Origin: Aerophototrophica crusticola
Lineage (GTDB): Bacteria > Pseudomonadota > Alphaproteobacteria > Azospirillales > Azospirillaceae
DNA length: 64,000 nt
Direction of reading: 5' to 3'
Assembly (NCBI GenBank): GCA_001939945.1
Contig: MOEB01000018.1
Span: 1-64,000 of the forward strand
This document shows, piece by piece, positions 33,869-43,534 of this stretch. The notes under the pieces were generated by a model. That model worked only from the letters and a program-made list of their open reading frames with translations. It had not been told where the DNA came from and made no database searches. Positions within the stretch are counted from its first letter, which is position 1. The number at the start of each line of letters is the position of its first letter. The translations under genes and the position numbers were made by a program.

Positions 33869-35956
33869 TCACCGCCCCTCTCGCCGCCATGCCGCCAGCA
33901 GCAGGCCCACCGCCAGCAACAGGACCAGCACGCCCGGCAGCAGCGGGACCTGGTTGACGCCGGTGACCACATAGTCGCCGTTGGCCCGCAGGCCAAGCCA
34001 GCCGCGGCCGGCGCTGTCGCGGTCGGGGCGGGTGCGGCGGATGTCGGGGATGGGGTCGCTCGTGCTGTAATCCGCCAGCCAGTAGGCGCCGCCGCCGGTG
34101 GCCTTGGACACGGGGGCCAGCGGGTCGGGGCTGGTGCGCACGTCGGCCAGCTCCGGCGGGTTCACGGCACCCACCACGGCCAGGGCCGTGCGTTCCCCGT
34201 CGCCGATGCGCCAGATGCCGGGCTCGGTGGCCAGCACCGTGCCGGTGGCCGTGCCGTCCTTGTGGTCCTCCAGGGTGACGGTGGAGCGGGCGTCGCTGGG
34301 GGAGGTGACCTCCACCGGCCGCGTGTCCGGCTCCAGGCTGCGGCGGGTGACGGTGATGCGGTTGCCGTCCACGGTCGCCCGCAGGTCATTTTCCTCCAGC
34401 TCGGGCTCCTTCATCAGCCAGTGGGCAAGGCGGCGCAGCAGCTCCGCCTGGGGCCCGCCGGCCTCGAAGCCACGGGACCAGAGCCAGATGTGGTCGGAGG
34501 CGAGCTGGGCCACCCGCCCCTCCCCCACCCGGTCCAGCACCAGCAGGGGCCGGCCGTCTGCGCCGTTCATCACCACGCTGCCGCGGGTGGGGGCGATGTC
34601 GATCTGGCGGAACCAGCGGCCCCAGTCGCCGGTGCCGTCCTCCCGGCTGGTGAGGCCGGCGGTGACCGGGTGGCGCCGTCCCAGCTCGCTGACCGCGGGG
34701 GTGAAGGGCCGCTCCACCACGTCGCCCGTGGGCTCCGCCGGCAACACGGTGCCCAGGGGCGTGCGGAACAGGGACAGGGGTGTCGCGAAGGTCGGGCCGC
34801 TCGCCTCCAGGAAGGCGCCGCCCCGCTCCACATAATCGGCGATGTTGGCCAGGTAGGTGTTGCTGATCACGCCACGCCGCTTGTAGCGGTCGAAGATGAT
34901 CAGGTCGAACTCCTCCAGCTTCTGCTCGAATAGCTCCCGGATGGGGAAGGCGATCAGCGACAGCTCCCGGATCGGGGTGCCGTCCTGCTTCTCCGGCGGG
35001 CGCAGGATGGTGAAGTGGACCAAATCCACGCTGGGGTCGGCCTTCAGCAGGTTGCGCCAGGTGCGCTCCCCCGCATGGGGCTCGCCCGACACCAGCAGCA
35101 CCCGCAGCCGGTCGCGCACGCCGTTGACGACCACGGCGGCCTTGTTGTTGGCAAGCGTCAGCTCCTGCGGGCCGGCATCCACCGCCAGCTCGAACACGTT
35201 CAGCCCGCCATGGTTCAGGGTCATGGTCAGGGGCACGTCCTGGCCCACCGGCACGCGGAAGGGCTCCGGCGCGCCGCCGTCCTGGCGCAGGGTGACGATG
35301 GCGTTGCCGCCCTCCCGCCCCGGCAGGTCGTCCACCCGCACGGTGAAGGTCACCGGCTTGTCCACCAGGCCGAAGCTGGGGGCCTGGACCACGGCCAACC
35401 GCCGGTCCCCCTCCTGCTTCTCCCCGCTCAACAGGGCGTGGACGGGGCCGAAGCCTTCCAGGGTGGGCAGCACGTCCTTCACGTCATGCACCTGCCCGTC
35501 GGTGACCAGCACCGCACCGGCGATGCGGCGGCGGGGCACGTCGGCCAGGGCGCGGGTCATGGCTTCCAGCAGCCGCGTCTCCTCCACCGCCGCCCCTTCC
35601 GGGCCGGCGGCATCGGCGGTGCGGACGATGCGGACCTCCAAATCCTCCTCCCGCGCCAGCCGCTCCTGCAGGGCGGCCACGGCGCGTTCGGTCCTGGCCC
35701 GCCGCTCCCCGATGTTCTGGCTGGGGGACTGGTCCACCACGATGACCGCCACGTCCTTGATGGCGGAACGCTGCTCCTCCACCAACGAGGGGTTCAGCAG
35801 GGCCAGCACCAGCACGGCCAGGCCTGCCAAGCGCAGCCACGCCCCCCGCGCCCGGCGGAACAGGGCATAGCCCACCAGCAGCAGCCCCAGTGCCCCAAGC
35901 AGGGCGACGAGCCAGAGGGGGACGAGGGGCGCCCAGGCGATGGAGGTGCCGGTCAT
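33869..35956 (-). CDS. Membrane protein with glutamine amidotransferase-like domain (moxR operon)
   Basis: This 695-residue protein has two N-terminal transmembrane helices (about 12-55) and a von Willebrand A-like region ('VAVIVVDQSPSQNIGERRA', about 65-180). A DUF1355/GATase1-like domain follows (about 285-440, 'LRVLLVSGEPHAGERTWRN', 'LIIFDRYKRRG'), with beta-rich segments and a C-terminal helix (about 670-690). The Asp-Ser start of a MIDAS motif is partly kept ('DQSPS'). It overlaps the upstream DUF4159 gene by 4 nt (ATGA). With MoxR, DUF58 and BatA-like partners it probably forms an envelope-associated complex whose biochemical role is unknown. Confidence 0.82.
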   Translation of the reverse strand: MTGTSIAWAPLVPLWLVALLGALGLLLVGYALFRRARGAWLRLAGLAVLVLALLNPSLVEEQRSAIKDVAVIVVDQSPSQNIGERRARTERAVAALQERLAREEDLEVRIVRTADAAGPEGAAVEETRLLEAMTRALADVPRRRIAGAVLVTDGQVHDVKDVLPTLEGFGPVHALLSGEKQEGDRRLAVVQAPSFGLVDKPVTFTVRVDDLPGREGGNAIVTLRQDGGAPEPFRVPVGQDVPLTMTLNHGGLNVFELAVDAGPQELTLANNKAAVVVNGVRDRLRVLLVSGEPHAGERTWRNLLKADPSVDLVHFTILRPPEKQDGTPIRELSLIAFPIRELFEQKLEEFDLIIFDRYKRRGVISNTYLANIADYVERGGAFLEASGPTFATPLSLFRTPLGTVLPAEPTGDVVERPFTPAVSELGRRHPVTAGLTSREDGTGDWGRWFRQIDIAPTRGSVVMNGADGRPLLVLDRVGEGRVAQLASDHIWLWSRGFEAGGPQAELLRRLAHWLMKEPELEENDLRATVDGNRITVTRRSLEPDTRPVEVTSPSDARSTVTLEDHKDGTATGTVLATEPGIWRIGDGERTALAVVGAVNPPELADVRTSPDPLAPVSKATGGGAYWLADYSTSDPIPDIRRTRPDRDSAGRGWLGLRANGDYVVTGVNQVPLLPGVLVLLLAVGLLLAAWRREGR

Positions 35957-38706
35957 TGCCCCAGCCTTTCCAGGATGGCCGGCACGTGCACCTGGTCGGC
36001 CTTATAGTTGCCGGTCAGGGCGTACATGACCAGGTTGATGCCGAAGCGGTAAGCCATCTCCCGCTGCCGCTCACTGGCCACGGCGAACATGGGGCGGCCC
36101 TGGCCGTCCACGGCCCAGGCGGCCGCCCAGTCGTTGGCGCCCAGCACCACGCCTGACACGCCGTCATTGGTCCGGCCTTCCTGCGCCTCCACCCAGACGT
36201 TGCCGCCGCTGTAGCGGCCGGGGAAGTCCTGCAACAGGTAGAAGCTCTTGGTCAGCACATGCTCCGGCGGGACGGGGGCGAGCGGCGGGATGTCCAGGCC
36301 GCGCAGCAACTGCTCCAACTGCGGCCCGCCGGGGCCGGACCCGCCGAAGCCTTGGTCGCGGGTGTCCACCAGCAGCATGCCGCCATGGCGCAGGTAATCG
36401 TTCAGCTTCTGCCGCCCCTGGTCGGTCAGGGGGCCTTGCGTCTGGGTCACCGGCCAATAGACCAGGGGGAAGAAGGACAGCTCGTCCGCCTCCACGTCCA
36501 CCGGCATGGCGCCGGCGATCTCCACCGCCGTGCGCATGGCAAGCTGCTGCGCCAGCCCCTCCAGCCCGGCCTTGGCGGCGGCGTCCACCTGCGGGTCGCC
36601 GGTGACCACATAGGCCAGCCAGGTCTCATTGGTGGACAGGATGATGCGCTCATCCCCCGTCACGCCCGTGGGGTCCGGGCGGTTCTGGGCGACGGCGGGG
36701 TCGCCCACCGCCAGCATGGTGCCGAGGGCCAGCAGGGCAACGGCCGCCGCCACCCCGCGGGACCCCATCCGGGGCAACCGCAGCAGGCCGCGCAGGGCCA
36801 GCCCCACCAGCAGGTCGATCAGGCCGAGGATCAGCGCCAGGGTCAGCAGCAAGGGCTTCAACTCCGTCTCCCCCCGCCCACCATACAGGTCCTGGGCCAC
36901 GCCGGACAGGGACGGGGCCAGGGGGCGCAGCTCCGGCACGGCCGGGGCCAGGTTCAGGGCGCGCCGCGCCTCCGCCGTGCCGTAGAAGCCGGGCGGGTGC
37001 CGGGGCCCGAGGATCTCCGCCACCGGGGCCCGCGCCAACTGGGCCGCTGACACAGGAAACGCGGTGGCCGGCGGCTGGGTCAGGCGGCCCTGGCCGTCCA
37101 GCAGCTCCAGCGGCGGCAGGGTGCCCGTCTCCTCCACCCCCGCCACGCCCGCGGACAGGGCCACGGTCCGCCGCAGCATCTCCACGAACAGGCCGGACAG
37201 GGGCAGGTTGGACCAGTCGGGGTTGGCTGTCGTGTGGACCAGCACCACCTGCCCCGCCTCCCGCTTCTCCGCCGTCACCAATGGGGTGCCGTCCTCCAGC
37301 CGCGCCCAGGTGCGGCTCGCTAGGTCCACCGACGGCTCCGCCAACACCTGCCGGGTCACGGTCACGTCACCAGGGATGGGCAGGCCGTGGAAGGGGCTCG
37401 TCTCCGGGAAGGGGGCCAGCCGGGCCGGGGTGGACCAGCTCAACGCCCCGCCCAGGGCCCGGTCGCCGGCCCGCAGGCGCACCGGCACCAGCGTGTCCGC
37501 GTTCTGCGACAGGCGCGGGCCGGCGAAGCGCACCAGCACGCCGCCCTTCTTCACCCACTCCTCCAGCCGCCGGGCCTCATCCTCGCCCAGGCTGCCCACG
37601 TCGGCCAGGATCAGGACGGAAAGTTGCCGCCCCATCAGGTCCGCCACCGTGCCGCGCCGCACCTCCGCGAAGGGGGACAGGGCGCGCTCCAAATAATACA
37701 GGTCGGACAGCAGCGGCTGCTCCCCCTCCGGCCGGCCGGAGACGAGGCCGACGGGCCGCCGCCGCCAGCGCTCATCCAGCAGGATGGTGGCCCCGGCGGT
37801 GCTCTGCCCGTCCAGGCGCAGGGCGGTGACCTCGTTCCGCAGTTCCGTGGGCAGGTTCAGGCGCACCTCCGCCCGGGCCGATCCCGGCTCGAACCGTGCC
37901 TCCGCACTGCCCAGCAGGCGGCCGTCATTGCCGTTGGCGCGGACGGAGACGGGCATCTCAAGGCCAGAATCGGACCGCTCCACCGGCACCACCAGCTCGA
38001 TCCCATCCACGGCGGGCGGGCGCAGCAGCAGGGCCGGGCGTTCCGCCCCGTCGCCCACAACCTCCAGCCCGCCCATGCGGCGCAGGCGGGTCACCAGCTC
38101 CTCCGACGCCGCGTCCGCCAGACCGTCGGACAGCCAGACGGTATAGGGCGTGCCCTCCGGCGCGAAGCCTTCCAGCGCCCGCATGGCCCCGGCCCGGTCG
38201 CTGGGCCAGGGTTGGGGCGCCAGGGCCTGCACCGCGCGCTTCGCCTCCCCCGCCACCATGGGACCTTGCAGCCGGGGGGCCTCCGCGGCGGCGGATGGGG
38301 CGGTGGCCAGGACCACCACGGGGCGGTTCTGCCGGTCGGCCTGGTCCACCAGCCGGTCCATCAGCTCCGTCCGGGCAGCCCAGTCGCGGCCCGACGCCCA
38401 GCCATTGTCCACCAGCAGCAGCATGGGCCCGCTGCCCGGCAGGGCGGCGTCCGGGTTCAGCAGCGGCCGGGACAGGGCCAGGATCACCAGGGCGGCCAGG
38501 ATGATGCGCAGGATCAGCAGCCAGGGCGGCGTGCGGGCCGGCGTCTCCTCCCGCGCCACCAGGTCGCGCAGCAGGCGGATGGCCGGGAAGTTCTGGATGC
38601 GCGGGGCCGGCGGGGTGACCTTCAGCAACCACCACAGCACCGGCAGCACCGCCAGGGCGGCCAACAGCCAGGGCGCCGCGAAGGCCAGGGGGCCGAGGCT
38701 CAGCAT
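35953..38706 (-). CDS. BatA N-terminal and DUF4159 domain membrane protein
   Basis: This 917-residue protein has a BatA-type N-terminus ('LGPLAFAAPWLLAALAVLPVL', helices around 8-28 and 58-78) and a vWA-like stretch with 'MLLLVDNGWASGRDWAART'. A middle transmembrane segment lies near 640-660, and a C-terminal DUF4159 domain (about 680-910) has 'LSTNETWLAYVVTGDP' and 'YLRHGGMLLVDTRDQG'. The ATG at 38706 has GGAGG seven bases upstream, while the frame's first codon, TTG at 38712, has none. DUF4159 proteins regularly follow moxR-DUF58 pairs. They are proposed to act in stress or envelope maintenance. Confidence 0.85.
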   Translation of the reverse strand: MLSLGPLAFAAPWLLAALAVLPVLWWLLKVTPPAPRIQNFPAIRLLRDLVAREETPARTPPWLLILRIILAALVILALSRPLLNPDAALPGSGPMLLLVDNGWASGRDWAARTELMDRLVDQADRQNRPVVVLATAPSAAAEAPRLQGPMVAGEAKRAVQALAPQPWPSDRAGAMRALEGFAPEGTPYTVWLSDGLADAASEELVTRLRRMGGLEVVGDGAERPALLLRPPAVDGIELVVPVERSDSGLEMPVSVRANGNDGRLLGSAEARFEPGSARAEVRLNLPTELRNEVTALRLDGQSTAGATILLDERWRRRPVGLVSGRPEGEQPLLSDLYYLERALSPFAEVRRGTVADLMGRQLSVLILADVGSLGEDEARRLEEWVKKGGVLVRFAGPRLSQNADTLVPVRLRAGDRALGGALSWSTPARLAPFPETSPFHGLPIPGDVTVTRQVLAEPSVDLASRTWARLEDGTPLVTAEKREAGQVVLVHTTANPDWSNLPLSGLFVEMLRRTVALSAGVAGVEETGTLPPLELLDGQGRLTQPPATAFPVSAAQLARAPVAEILGPRHPPGFYGTAEARRALNLAPAVPELRPLAPSLSGVAQDLYGGRGETELKPLLLTLALILGLIDLLVGLALRGLLRLPRMGSRGVAAAVALLALGTMLAVGDPAVAQNRPDPTGVTGDERIILSTNETWLAYVVTGDPQVDAAAKAGLEGLAQQLAMRTAVEIAGAMPVDVEADELSFFPLVYWPVTQTQGPLTDQGRQKLNDYLRHGGMLLVDTRDQGFGGSGPGGPQLEQLLRGLDIPPLAPVPPEHVLTKSFYLLQDFPGRYSGGNVWVEAQEGRTNDGVSGVVLGANDWAAAWAVDGQGRPMFAVASERQREMAYRFGINLVMYALTGNYKADQVHVPAILERLGQ

Positions 38707-38728
38707 GGGCAACCTCCAGCGGCCTTCA

Positions 38729-39622
38729 TCACACCGCCTCCCGCGCCAAGGCGCCCCAAAGGGCCAGCAGCGCCGTCTGCGGCGGCTTGTCGGTGCGGTG
38801 GGGGATCAGGGTCCAGCCGGCGGCGCGGGCGATGGCGGCAAGCCCGGCGCGCTGGGCGGCCAGCCGCTCCAGGTAAGCCTCGCGGATGCCCTCCACCCGG
38901 GGGATCAGCAGCGACGACTCGCCCTCCAAGCCCCGGAACTCCACCCGCCCGTCGAAGGGCAGCATCTCCTCCGCCGGGTCCAGAAGCTGGACCAGGTGGC
39001 CACGCAGGCCCCGGCCGGTGAAGCCGGACACCACCTTCTGGATCTCGTCCAGGGGCGACAGCAGGTCGCCGATGATGACCAGTTGGGCATGGCGGGGCAG
39101 CGGTTCCACGGCCGGCAGCCCCTCCCCCTCCGGCCGCCCCGCCCGCTCCGCCAGGTGCAGGGCCAGGCGCGGCAGGATGGACCGGGCGGCGCTGGGCGCC
39201 ACGCCGCTGGACAGGAAGGCCGTGCGCTCACCGCCGCGGACCAGCAGCACGGCCAGGGCCAGGCTCAGCAGGTCGGCCCGCTCCCGCTTGGTGGGCAGGG
39301 CCTTGTCGGACCGCCAATCCATGGACGGGCTGGCGTCGCGCCACAGCCAGACGGTCTGCGCCGCCTCCCACTCGTTCTCGCGGACGAAGACGTGGCGGTT
39401 CTTGGCCGACTGGCGCCAGTCGATGGCCTGGGCGGCGTCGCCGGGCTGGTAGCGCCGGAACTGCCAGAACGTCTCGCCGGTGCCCACCCGGCGGCGTCCA
39501 TGGACGCCCTGCGCCACCGTGGACGCCACCCGCTCCGCCGCCACCAGCAGCGGCGGCAGGCGAAGGGCCAGGTCCTCGGCCCGGTGTTGGGCGCGCAGCG
39601 CCGCGGCGGCGGTGGTCACCAT
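38729..39622 (-). CDS. DUF58 domain protein
   Basis: The 297-residue protein shows the DUF58 core 'FRRYQPGDAAQAIDWRQSAK' followed by 'VFVRENEWEAAQTVWLW' (about 50-95). A vWA-like half follows with 'DASPSMDWRSDKALP', where a MIDAS-like Asp-x-Ser-x-Ser survives. DUF58 proteins partner with MoxR AAA+ ATPases. It lies 13 nt after moxR and 22 nt before the DUF4159 gene, so it is the second gene of a four-gene operon. Confidence 0.9.
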   Translation of the reverse strand: MVTTAAAALRAQHRAEDLALRLPPLLVAAERVASTVAQGVHGRRRVGTGETFWQFRRYQPGDAAQAIDWRQSAKNRHVFVRENEWEAAQTVWLWRDASPSMDWRSDKALPTKRERADLLSLALAVLLVRGGERTAFLSSGVAPSAARSILPRLALHLAERAGRPEGEGLPAVEPLPRHAQLVIIGDLLSPLDEIQKVVSGFTGRGLRGHLVQLLDPAEEMLPFDGRVEFRGLEGESSLLIPRVEGIREAYLERLAAQRAGLAAIARAAGWTLIPHRTDKPPQTALLALWGALAREAV

Positions 39623-39635
39623 GCGGTCAGGGTCC

Positions 39636-40655
39636 TCACGCCAGCGGGGCGCACAGCCGGTTGATGACGTCGTCCAGCGTCACCCCGTCGGCGCGGGCGG
39701 CGAAGTTCAGGGCCATGCGGTGCCGCAGCACCGGCTTGGCCAGGGCCAGCACATCGTCCAGCGACGGGGCCAGCCGCCCGTCCAGCAGCGCCCGGGCGCG
39801 GGCGGCCAGCATCAGGGCCTGGCTGGCGCGGGGGCCGGGGCCCCAGGCCACGTGGCGACGCACCTCCTCGAAGCCCGTCTCCTCCGGCCGGGCGCCGCGG
39901 ACCAGGTCCAGGATGCCCTCCACCACGCTGTCGCCCACGGGGATGCGGCGTACCAGCGCCTGGGCGGCGATCAGGTCCTGGGGCGACAGGGCGGCGGTGA
40001 TGCGCGCGGCCTCGGCGCCCGTGGTGGCGATCATCATCCGTCGCTCCGCCTCCCGGTCCGGGTAGCTCACGTCCACCTGCATCAGGAAGCGGTCCAACTG
40101 CGCCTCCGGCAGGGGATAGGTGCCCTCCTGCTCCAGCGGGTTCTGGGTGGCCAGCACGTGGAAGGGGCGGGGCAGGGGGTGGTAATGGCCGGCCACGGAC
40201 ACCCGCCCCTCCTGCATGGCTTGCAGCAGGGCGGACTGGGTGCGCGGGCTGGCGCGGTTGATCTCATCCGCCATCAGCAGCTGGCTGAACACCGGGCCGG
40301 GGATGAAGCGGAAGCCGCGGCGGCCCCCCTCATCCTCCTCCAGCACCTCCGAGCCCAGGATGTCCGCCGGCATCAGGTCGGGCGTGCACTGGATGCGACG
40401 CTCCTCCAGCCCCAGCACGGTGCCCAGCGTCTCCACCAGCCGCGTCTTGGCCAGGCCCGGCACGCCGATCAGCAGCAGGTGGCCGCCGGCCAGCAGGGTG
40501 ACCAGGGACAGGTCGATGACCTCCTGCTGGCCATAGATGACCCGGCCGATCATCTCCCGCACGTTCGCCAGGCGGTTGCCCAGCACCTCCACCTCGCGGA
40601 TCAGGGCCTGGGGGTTGGCGGGGTCCAGCGGGCGGTTCGCGTCAAGGGTGCTCAC
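39636..40655 (-). CDS. MoxR-family AAA+ ATPase
   Basis: This 339-residue AAA+ protein has Walker A 'GVPGLAKT', Walker B 'LMADEINRA', sensor 1 'VLATQNPLEQEGTY' and sensor 2 in the 'GPGPRASQALML' region. MoxR proteins are chaperone-like ATPases that mature enzymes or envelope complexes together with vWA-domain partners, which the next three genes provide. GTG at 40655 is the likely start, with GGAG five bases upstream. The longer frame to 40718 lacks a binding site. It is divergent from the DUF1285 gene. Confidence 0.93.
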   Translation of the reverse strand: MSTLDANRPLDPANPQALIREVEVLGNRLANVREMIGRVIYGQQEVIDLSLVTLLAGGHLLLIGVPGLAKTRLVETLGTVLGLEERRIQCTPDLMPADILGSEVLEEDEGGRRGFRFIPGPVFSQLLMADEINRASPRTQSALLQAMQEGRVSVAGHYHPLPRPFHVLATQNPLEQEGTYPLPEAQLDRFLMQVDVSYPDREAERRMMIATTGAEAARITAALSPQDLIAAQALVRRIPVGDSVVEGILDLVRGARPEETGFEEVRRHVAWGPGPRASQALMLAARARALLDGRLAPSLDDVLALAKPVLRHRMALNFAARADGVTLDDVINRLCAPLA

Positions 40656-40811
40656 GTGTCTCCATCCTTCCCCGGGGCGACCGGCTTGCCTGATGGCCGG
40701 CGGTCCGTTGCGGTTCACGAACCAAGCGTGGCCGATTATGTTAACTTCATGGCCGGGGCGCCCTTGTCCAGGGGGCTAGCCCGTCCTTGCACAAACATCC
40801 TCCGACAACAG

Positions 40812-41420
40812 ATGGTCCGATCCACCATGCCGGAAAGCAAGAGCGTTGCAGGGGCCACTCCTTCTTCGGGAGAGGGGGCCAGTCCCGGCCGGCTGCCTGA
40901 CCTCTCCGCCGCCCGCCGCCCGCCGCAACCGGGAGGTGCCCCGACCGCGGAGGATGAGGCGTATGAGATCCGCATCGGCCGCGACGGCACTTGGTACTAT
41001 CATGGCAGCCCCATCGGCCGGATCGCCTTGGTGAAACTGTTCTCCACCGTCCTGCGCCGGGACGAGGCGGGCGACTATTGGCTGGTCACCCCGGCGGAGC
41101 GGGGCCGCATCACCGTGGAGGACGCGCCCTTCGTGGCGGTGGAGGTGACGGTGGCGGGCTCGGGGCCGGACCAGGCCCTGACCTTCCGGACGAACCTGGA
41201 CGAACAGGTGACCGCCGGCCCCGACCACCCCATCCGGGTAGTCACGGACCCTTCGACCGGGGAGCCGCATCCCTATATCCTGGTGCGGGGCGCCCTGGAG
41301 GCGCGGATCAACCGCCCGGTCTTCTACCAGCTCGTGGAGTTGGCGGAGGCCTCGGGCGACGGGGACGAGATCGGCGTATGGAGCACGGGGACCTTCTTCC
41401 CCCTGGGGAAGACGACGTGA
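40812..41420 (+). CDS. DUF1285 family protein
   Basis: This is a 202-residue protein. A low-complexity N-terminus (1-45) precedes the DUF1285 core: 'YEIRIGRDGTWYYHGSPIGR', 'LVKLFSTVLRRDEAGDYWLV', 'GRITVEDAPFVAVEV' and 'HPYILVRGALEARINRPVF'. The fold is beta-rich and its function is unknown. Starts at 40812 or 40827 are both possible. Its stop codon overlaps the GTG start of the Nudix gene. This pair often lies divergent from moxR operons in alphaproteobacteria (general knowledge). Confidence 0.85.
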   Translation: MVRSTMPESKSVAGATPSSGEGASPGRLPDLSAARRPPQPGGAPTAEDEAYEIRIGRDGTWYYHGSPIGRIALVKLFSTVLRRDEAGDYWLVTPAERGRITVEDAPFVAVEVTVAGSGPDQALTFRTNLDEQVTAGPDHPIRVVTDPSTGEPHPYILVRGALEARINRPVFYQLVELAEASGDGDEIGVWSTGTFFPLGKTT

Positions 41421-42091
41421 AGGATGAGGCGGAGACCGCGGCGGCCCCCGCCCCGGACCCCGTCACGCCTGCTCATCCCACCCCCACGGCCGCCGACATC
41501 CGTGCCGTGTTCCGCAGCCGCCGGGGCAAGCCCACCAAGGTGATCGGCAGCCGCGGCGACCATGACGGCAACCCCGGCCTGGTGCCCCCGGCGGACCTGC
41601 GGGATGCCGCCGTGCTGGTGCCGCTGGTGGAGCGGCCGGGCGGCCTGACCGTGCTGCTGACCCAGCGCACCGCCCATCTGGCCGCCCATGCCGGGCAAAT
41701 CAGCTTCCCCGGCGGCGGGGTGGAGCCCGACGACACCGGGCCCGAGGACACCGCCCTGCGCGAAACGGAGGAGGAGGTGGGCCTGCCGCGGGAGCGGGTG
41801 GAGGTGGTGGGGCGGCTTGACACCTATGTCACCCGAACCGGCTTCCGCGTCACGCCCGTGGTCGCCCTGGTCCGCCCGCCCTTCACCCTGGCGCCCGACC
41901 CTTACGAGGTGGCGGAGGTGTTCGAGGTGCCCCTGTCCTTCATCCTGTCGCCCCAGGGGCGCCGGCGGGAAAGCCGGGAATGGAAGGGTGCCCTGCGCCA
42001 CTTCTGGGTCTTCCCTTACCAGGACCGCTACATCTGGGGCGCCACGGCGGGGATGCTGGTGAACCTCTGCGACGTGCTCGCGGAGGGGTGA
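41417..42091 (+). CDS. Nudix hydrolase, CoA pyrophosphatase-like
   Basis: This 224-residue protein has the Nudix box 'ALRETEEEVGL' and the preceding 'ISFPGGGVEPDD', the UPF0035 extension that marks the coenzyme A pyrophosphatase branch. It probably cleaves CoA or oxidised CoA to 4'-phosphopantetheine and ADP. The GTG at 41417 overlaps the TGA of the DUF1285 gene, implying coupled translation. It ends 2 nt from the convergent ccmB stop codon. Confidence 0.88.
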   Translation: MKDEAETAAAPAPDPVTPAHPTPTAADIRAVFRSRRGKPTKVIGSRGDHDGNPGLVPPADLRDAAVLVPLVERPGGLTVLLTQRTAHLAAHAGQISFPGGGVEPDDTGPEDTALRETEEEVGLPRERVEVVGRLDTYVTRTGFRVTPVVALVRPPFTLAPDPYEVAEVFEVPLSFILSPQGRRRESREWKGALRHFWVFPYQDRYIWGATAGMLVNLCDVLAEG

Positions 42092-42093
42092 CC

Positions 42094-42759
42094 CTACTCC
42101 ACCGCAGCCCGCAACGCCGCCCCGCTCGCCAGGGGCGCCAAGGTGGCGGCGGCGGCCAGCAAGCCCCCCAGCAGCAGCAGGTGCGGCTTGGCGGCCAGCC
42201 CGGCCAGGGCGGCGTCGATGGCCGCGGCGGCGAAGATCAGGGCGGGGATATAGAGCGGCAGCACCAGCAGCGGCAGCAGCACCCCGCCGCGCCGGGCGCC
42301 CAGGGTCAGGGCGGCGCCCACCCCGCCCACCAGGCTCAGCAGCGGGGTGGTCAGCAGCAGGGTCAGCAACAGGATGCCGAACCCGTCCGCCGGCAGGTTC
42401 AGCAGCATGGCCAGCAGCGGGGCGGCCAGGATCAACGGCACGCCCGTGACCAGCCAATGGGCCAGCACCTTCACCAACGCCACCCCGCCCAGGGGCAGGG
42501 GCGACAGGGCCAGCAGGTCTAGGCTGCCATCCTCATGGTCCGCCTGGAACAGCCGTTCCAGCGACAAGAGCGACGCCAGCAGGGCTGCCACCAGGATCAC
42601 GCCGGGGGCGATGCGGGCCAGGATGTTGGGCTCCGGCCCGATGCCGAAGGGGAACAGCACCACGCACAGCACGAAGAACAGCACGGCGGTGGCGGCATCC
42701 GCCCCCTGGCGCAGGGCAAGGCGCAGGTCCCGCGCCAGCAGCCTGAAGAAAGCGTTCAT
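42094..42759 (-). CDS. ccmB: Heme exporter permease CcmB
   Basis: The 221-residue protein has six hydrophobic helices. CcmB signatures are 'RLFQADHEDGSLDLLALSP', 'PLPLGGVALVKVLAHWL' and 'GAALTLGARRGGVLLPLLVL'. It forms the membrane part of the CcmABCD complex that drives release of holo-CcmE during cytochrome c maturation. It overlaps ccmA by 4 nt (ATGA). The remaining ccm genes are not next to it in this window. Confidence 0.94.
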   Translation of the reverse strand: MNAFFRLLARDLRLALRQGADAATAVLFFVLCVVLFPFGIGPEPNILARIAPGVILVAALLASLLSLERLFQADHEDGSLDLLALSPLPLGGVALVKVLAHWLVTGVPLILAAPLLAMLLNLPADGFGILLLTLLLTTPLLSLVGGVGAALTLGARRGGVLLPLLVLPLYIPALIFAAAAIDAALAGLAAKPHLLLLGGLLAAAATLAPLASGAALRAAVE

Positions 42760-43418
42760 GCCGGGTCCCCCGCCAAATCCTCGTCCGCCATGGTGGCGCT
42801 GAAGTCCGACAGGTCCAGCACCTGCGGGTTGGCCAGGTCCAGGTCGGTATGGGTGGAGACGACGACCATCCCCCCGGCCCGCCGGTGGGCCGCGATCTCC
42901 GTGGCCAGCTTGGCCACGCTCTGCCGATCCAGCGCCGTCGTCGGCTCATCCAGCAGCCAGAGCGGCACCTCCGCCAGGCACAGCCGCGCCAGGTTCACCC
43001 GCCGCTTCTGCCCGGCCGACAGGTAGCGCCCCGGCAGGTCCGCCACATGGGACAGGCCCATGCGCTTCAGCGCCAGCCGGGCCCGGCCCGTGGGATCGGG
43101 CCTGCCATCCAGCCCGGCCCAGGATGCCAGGATCTCCACCGCCGTCAGGGCGGGCTTGATGGCATCCAGATGGCCGACATAGCGCAGGGACGCGCGGAAC
43201 CGCTCCGGCTCCTCCGCCACCGGCTGCCCGTCCCACAGCAGGCTGCCCGTGAAGGGCCGGGTCAGCCCCGCCATCAGCCGCAGCAGGCTGGACTTGCCGC
43301 TGCCGTTCGGCCCCACCAGCACCAGCGCACCCCCCGGCTCCAGCCGGAAGGACAGCCCGGTGAAGACGACGCGCGCACTGCGCAGGCAGGTCAGGTCGCG
43401 TCCTTCGAATCGGGGCAT
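42756..43418 (-). CDS. ccmA: Heme exporter ATPase CcmA
   Basis: This 220-residue ABC ATPase has Walker A 'GPNGSGKSSLLRL', signature 'LSAGQKRRVNLARL' and Walker B 'LWLLDEPTTALD'. The H-loop histidine is in 'VVVSTHTDLDL'. With CcmB it uses ATP to release heme-loaded CcmE for cytochrome c maturation, needed here by the c1 subunit of the bc1 complex. ATG at 43418 fits the family start; a GTG at 43451 would add 11 residues. Neither has a good ribosome binding site. Confidence 0.93.
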   Translation of the reverse strand: MPRFEGRDLTCLRSARVVFTGLSFRLEPGGALVLVGPNGSGKSSLLRLMAGLTRPFTGSLLWDGQPVAEEPERFRASLRYVGHLDAIKPALTAVEILASWAGLDGRPDPTGRARLALKRMGLSHVADLPGRYLSAGQKRRVNLARLCLAEVPLWLLDEPTTALDRQSVAKLATEIAAHRRAGGMVVVSTHTDLDLANPQVLDLSDFSATMADEDLAGDPA

Positions 43419-43534
43419 GGCTTGGGAAGGCAACGGGTCGGGGAGCGGCACCTTGCCAGGGTGGCACGCGAAAGGGAAGACGGGTGGGGGAACCTGCGGC
43501 GAAGTCGCGTGGTCGGCGGGGGGCTCTGGCGTGG

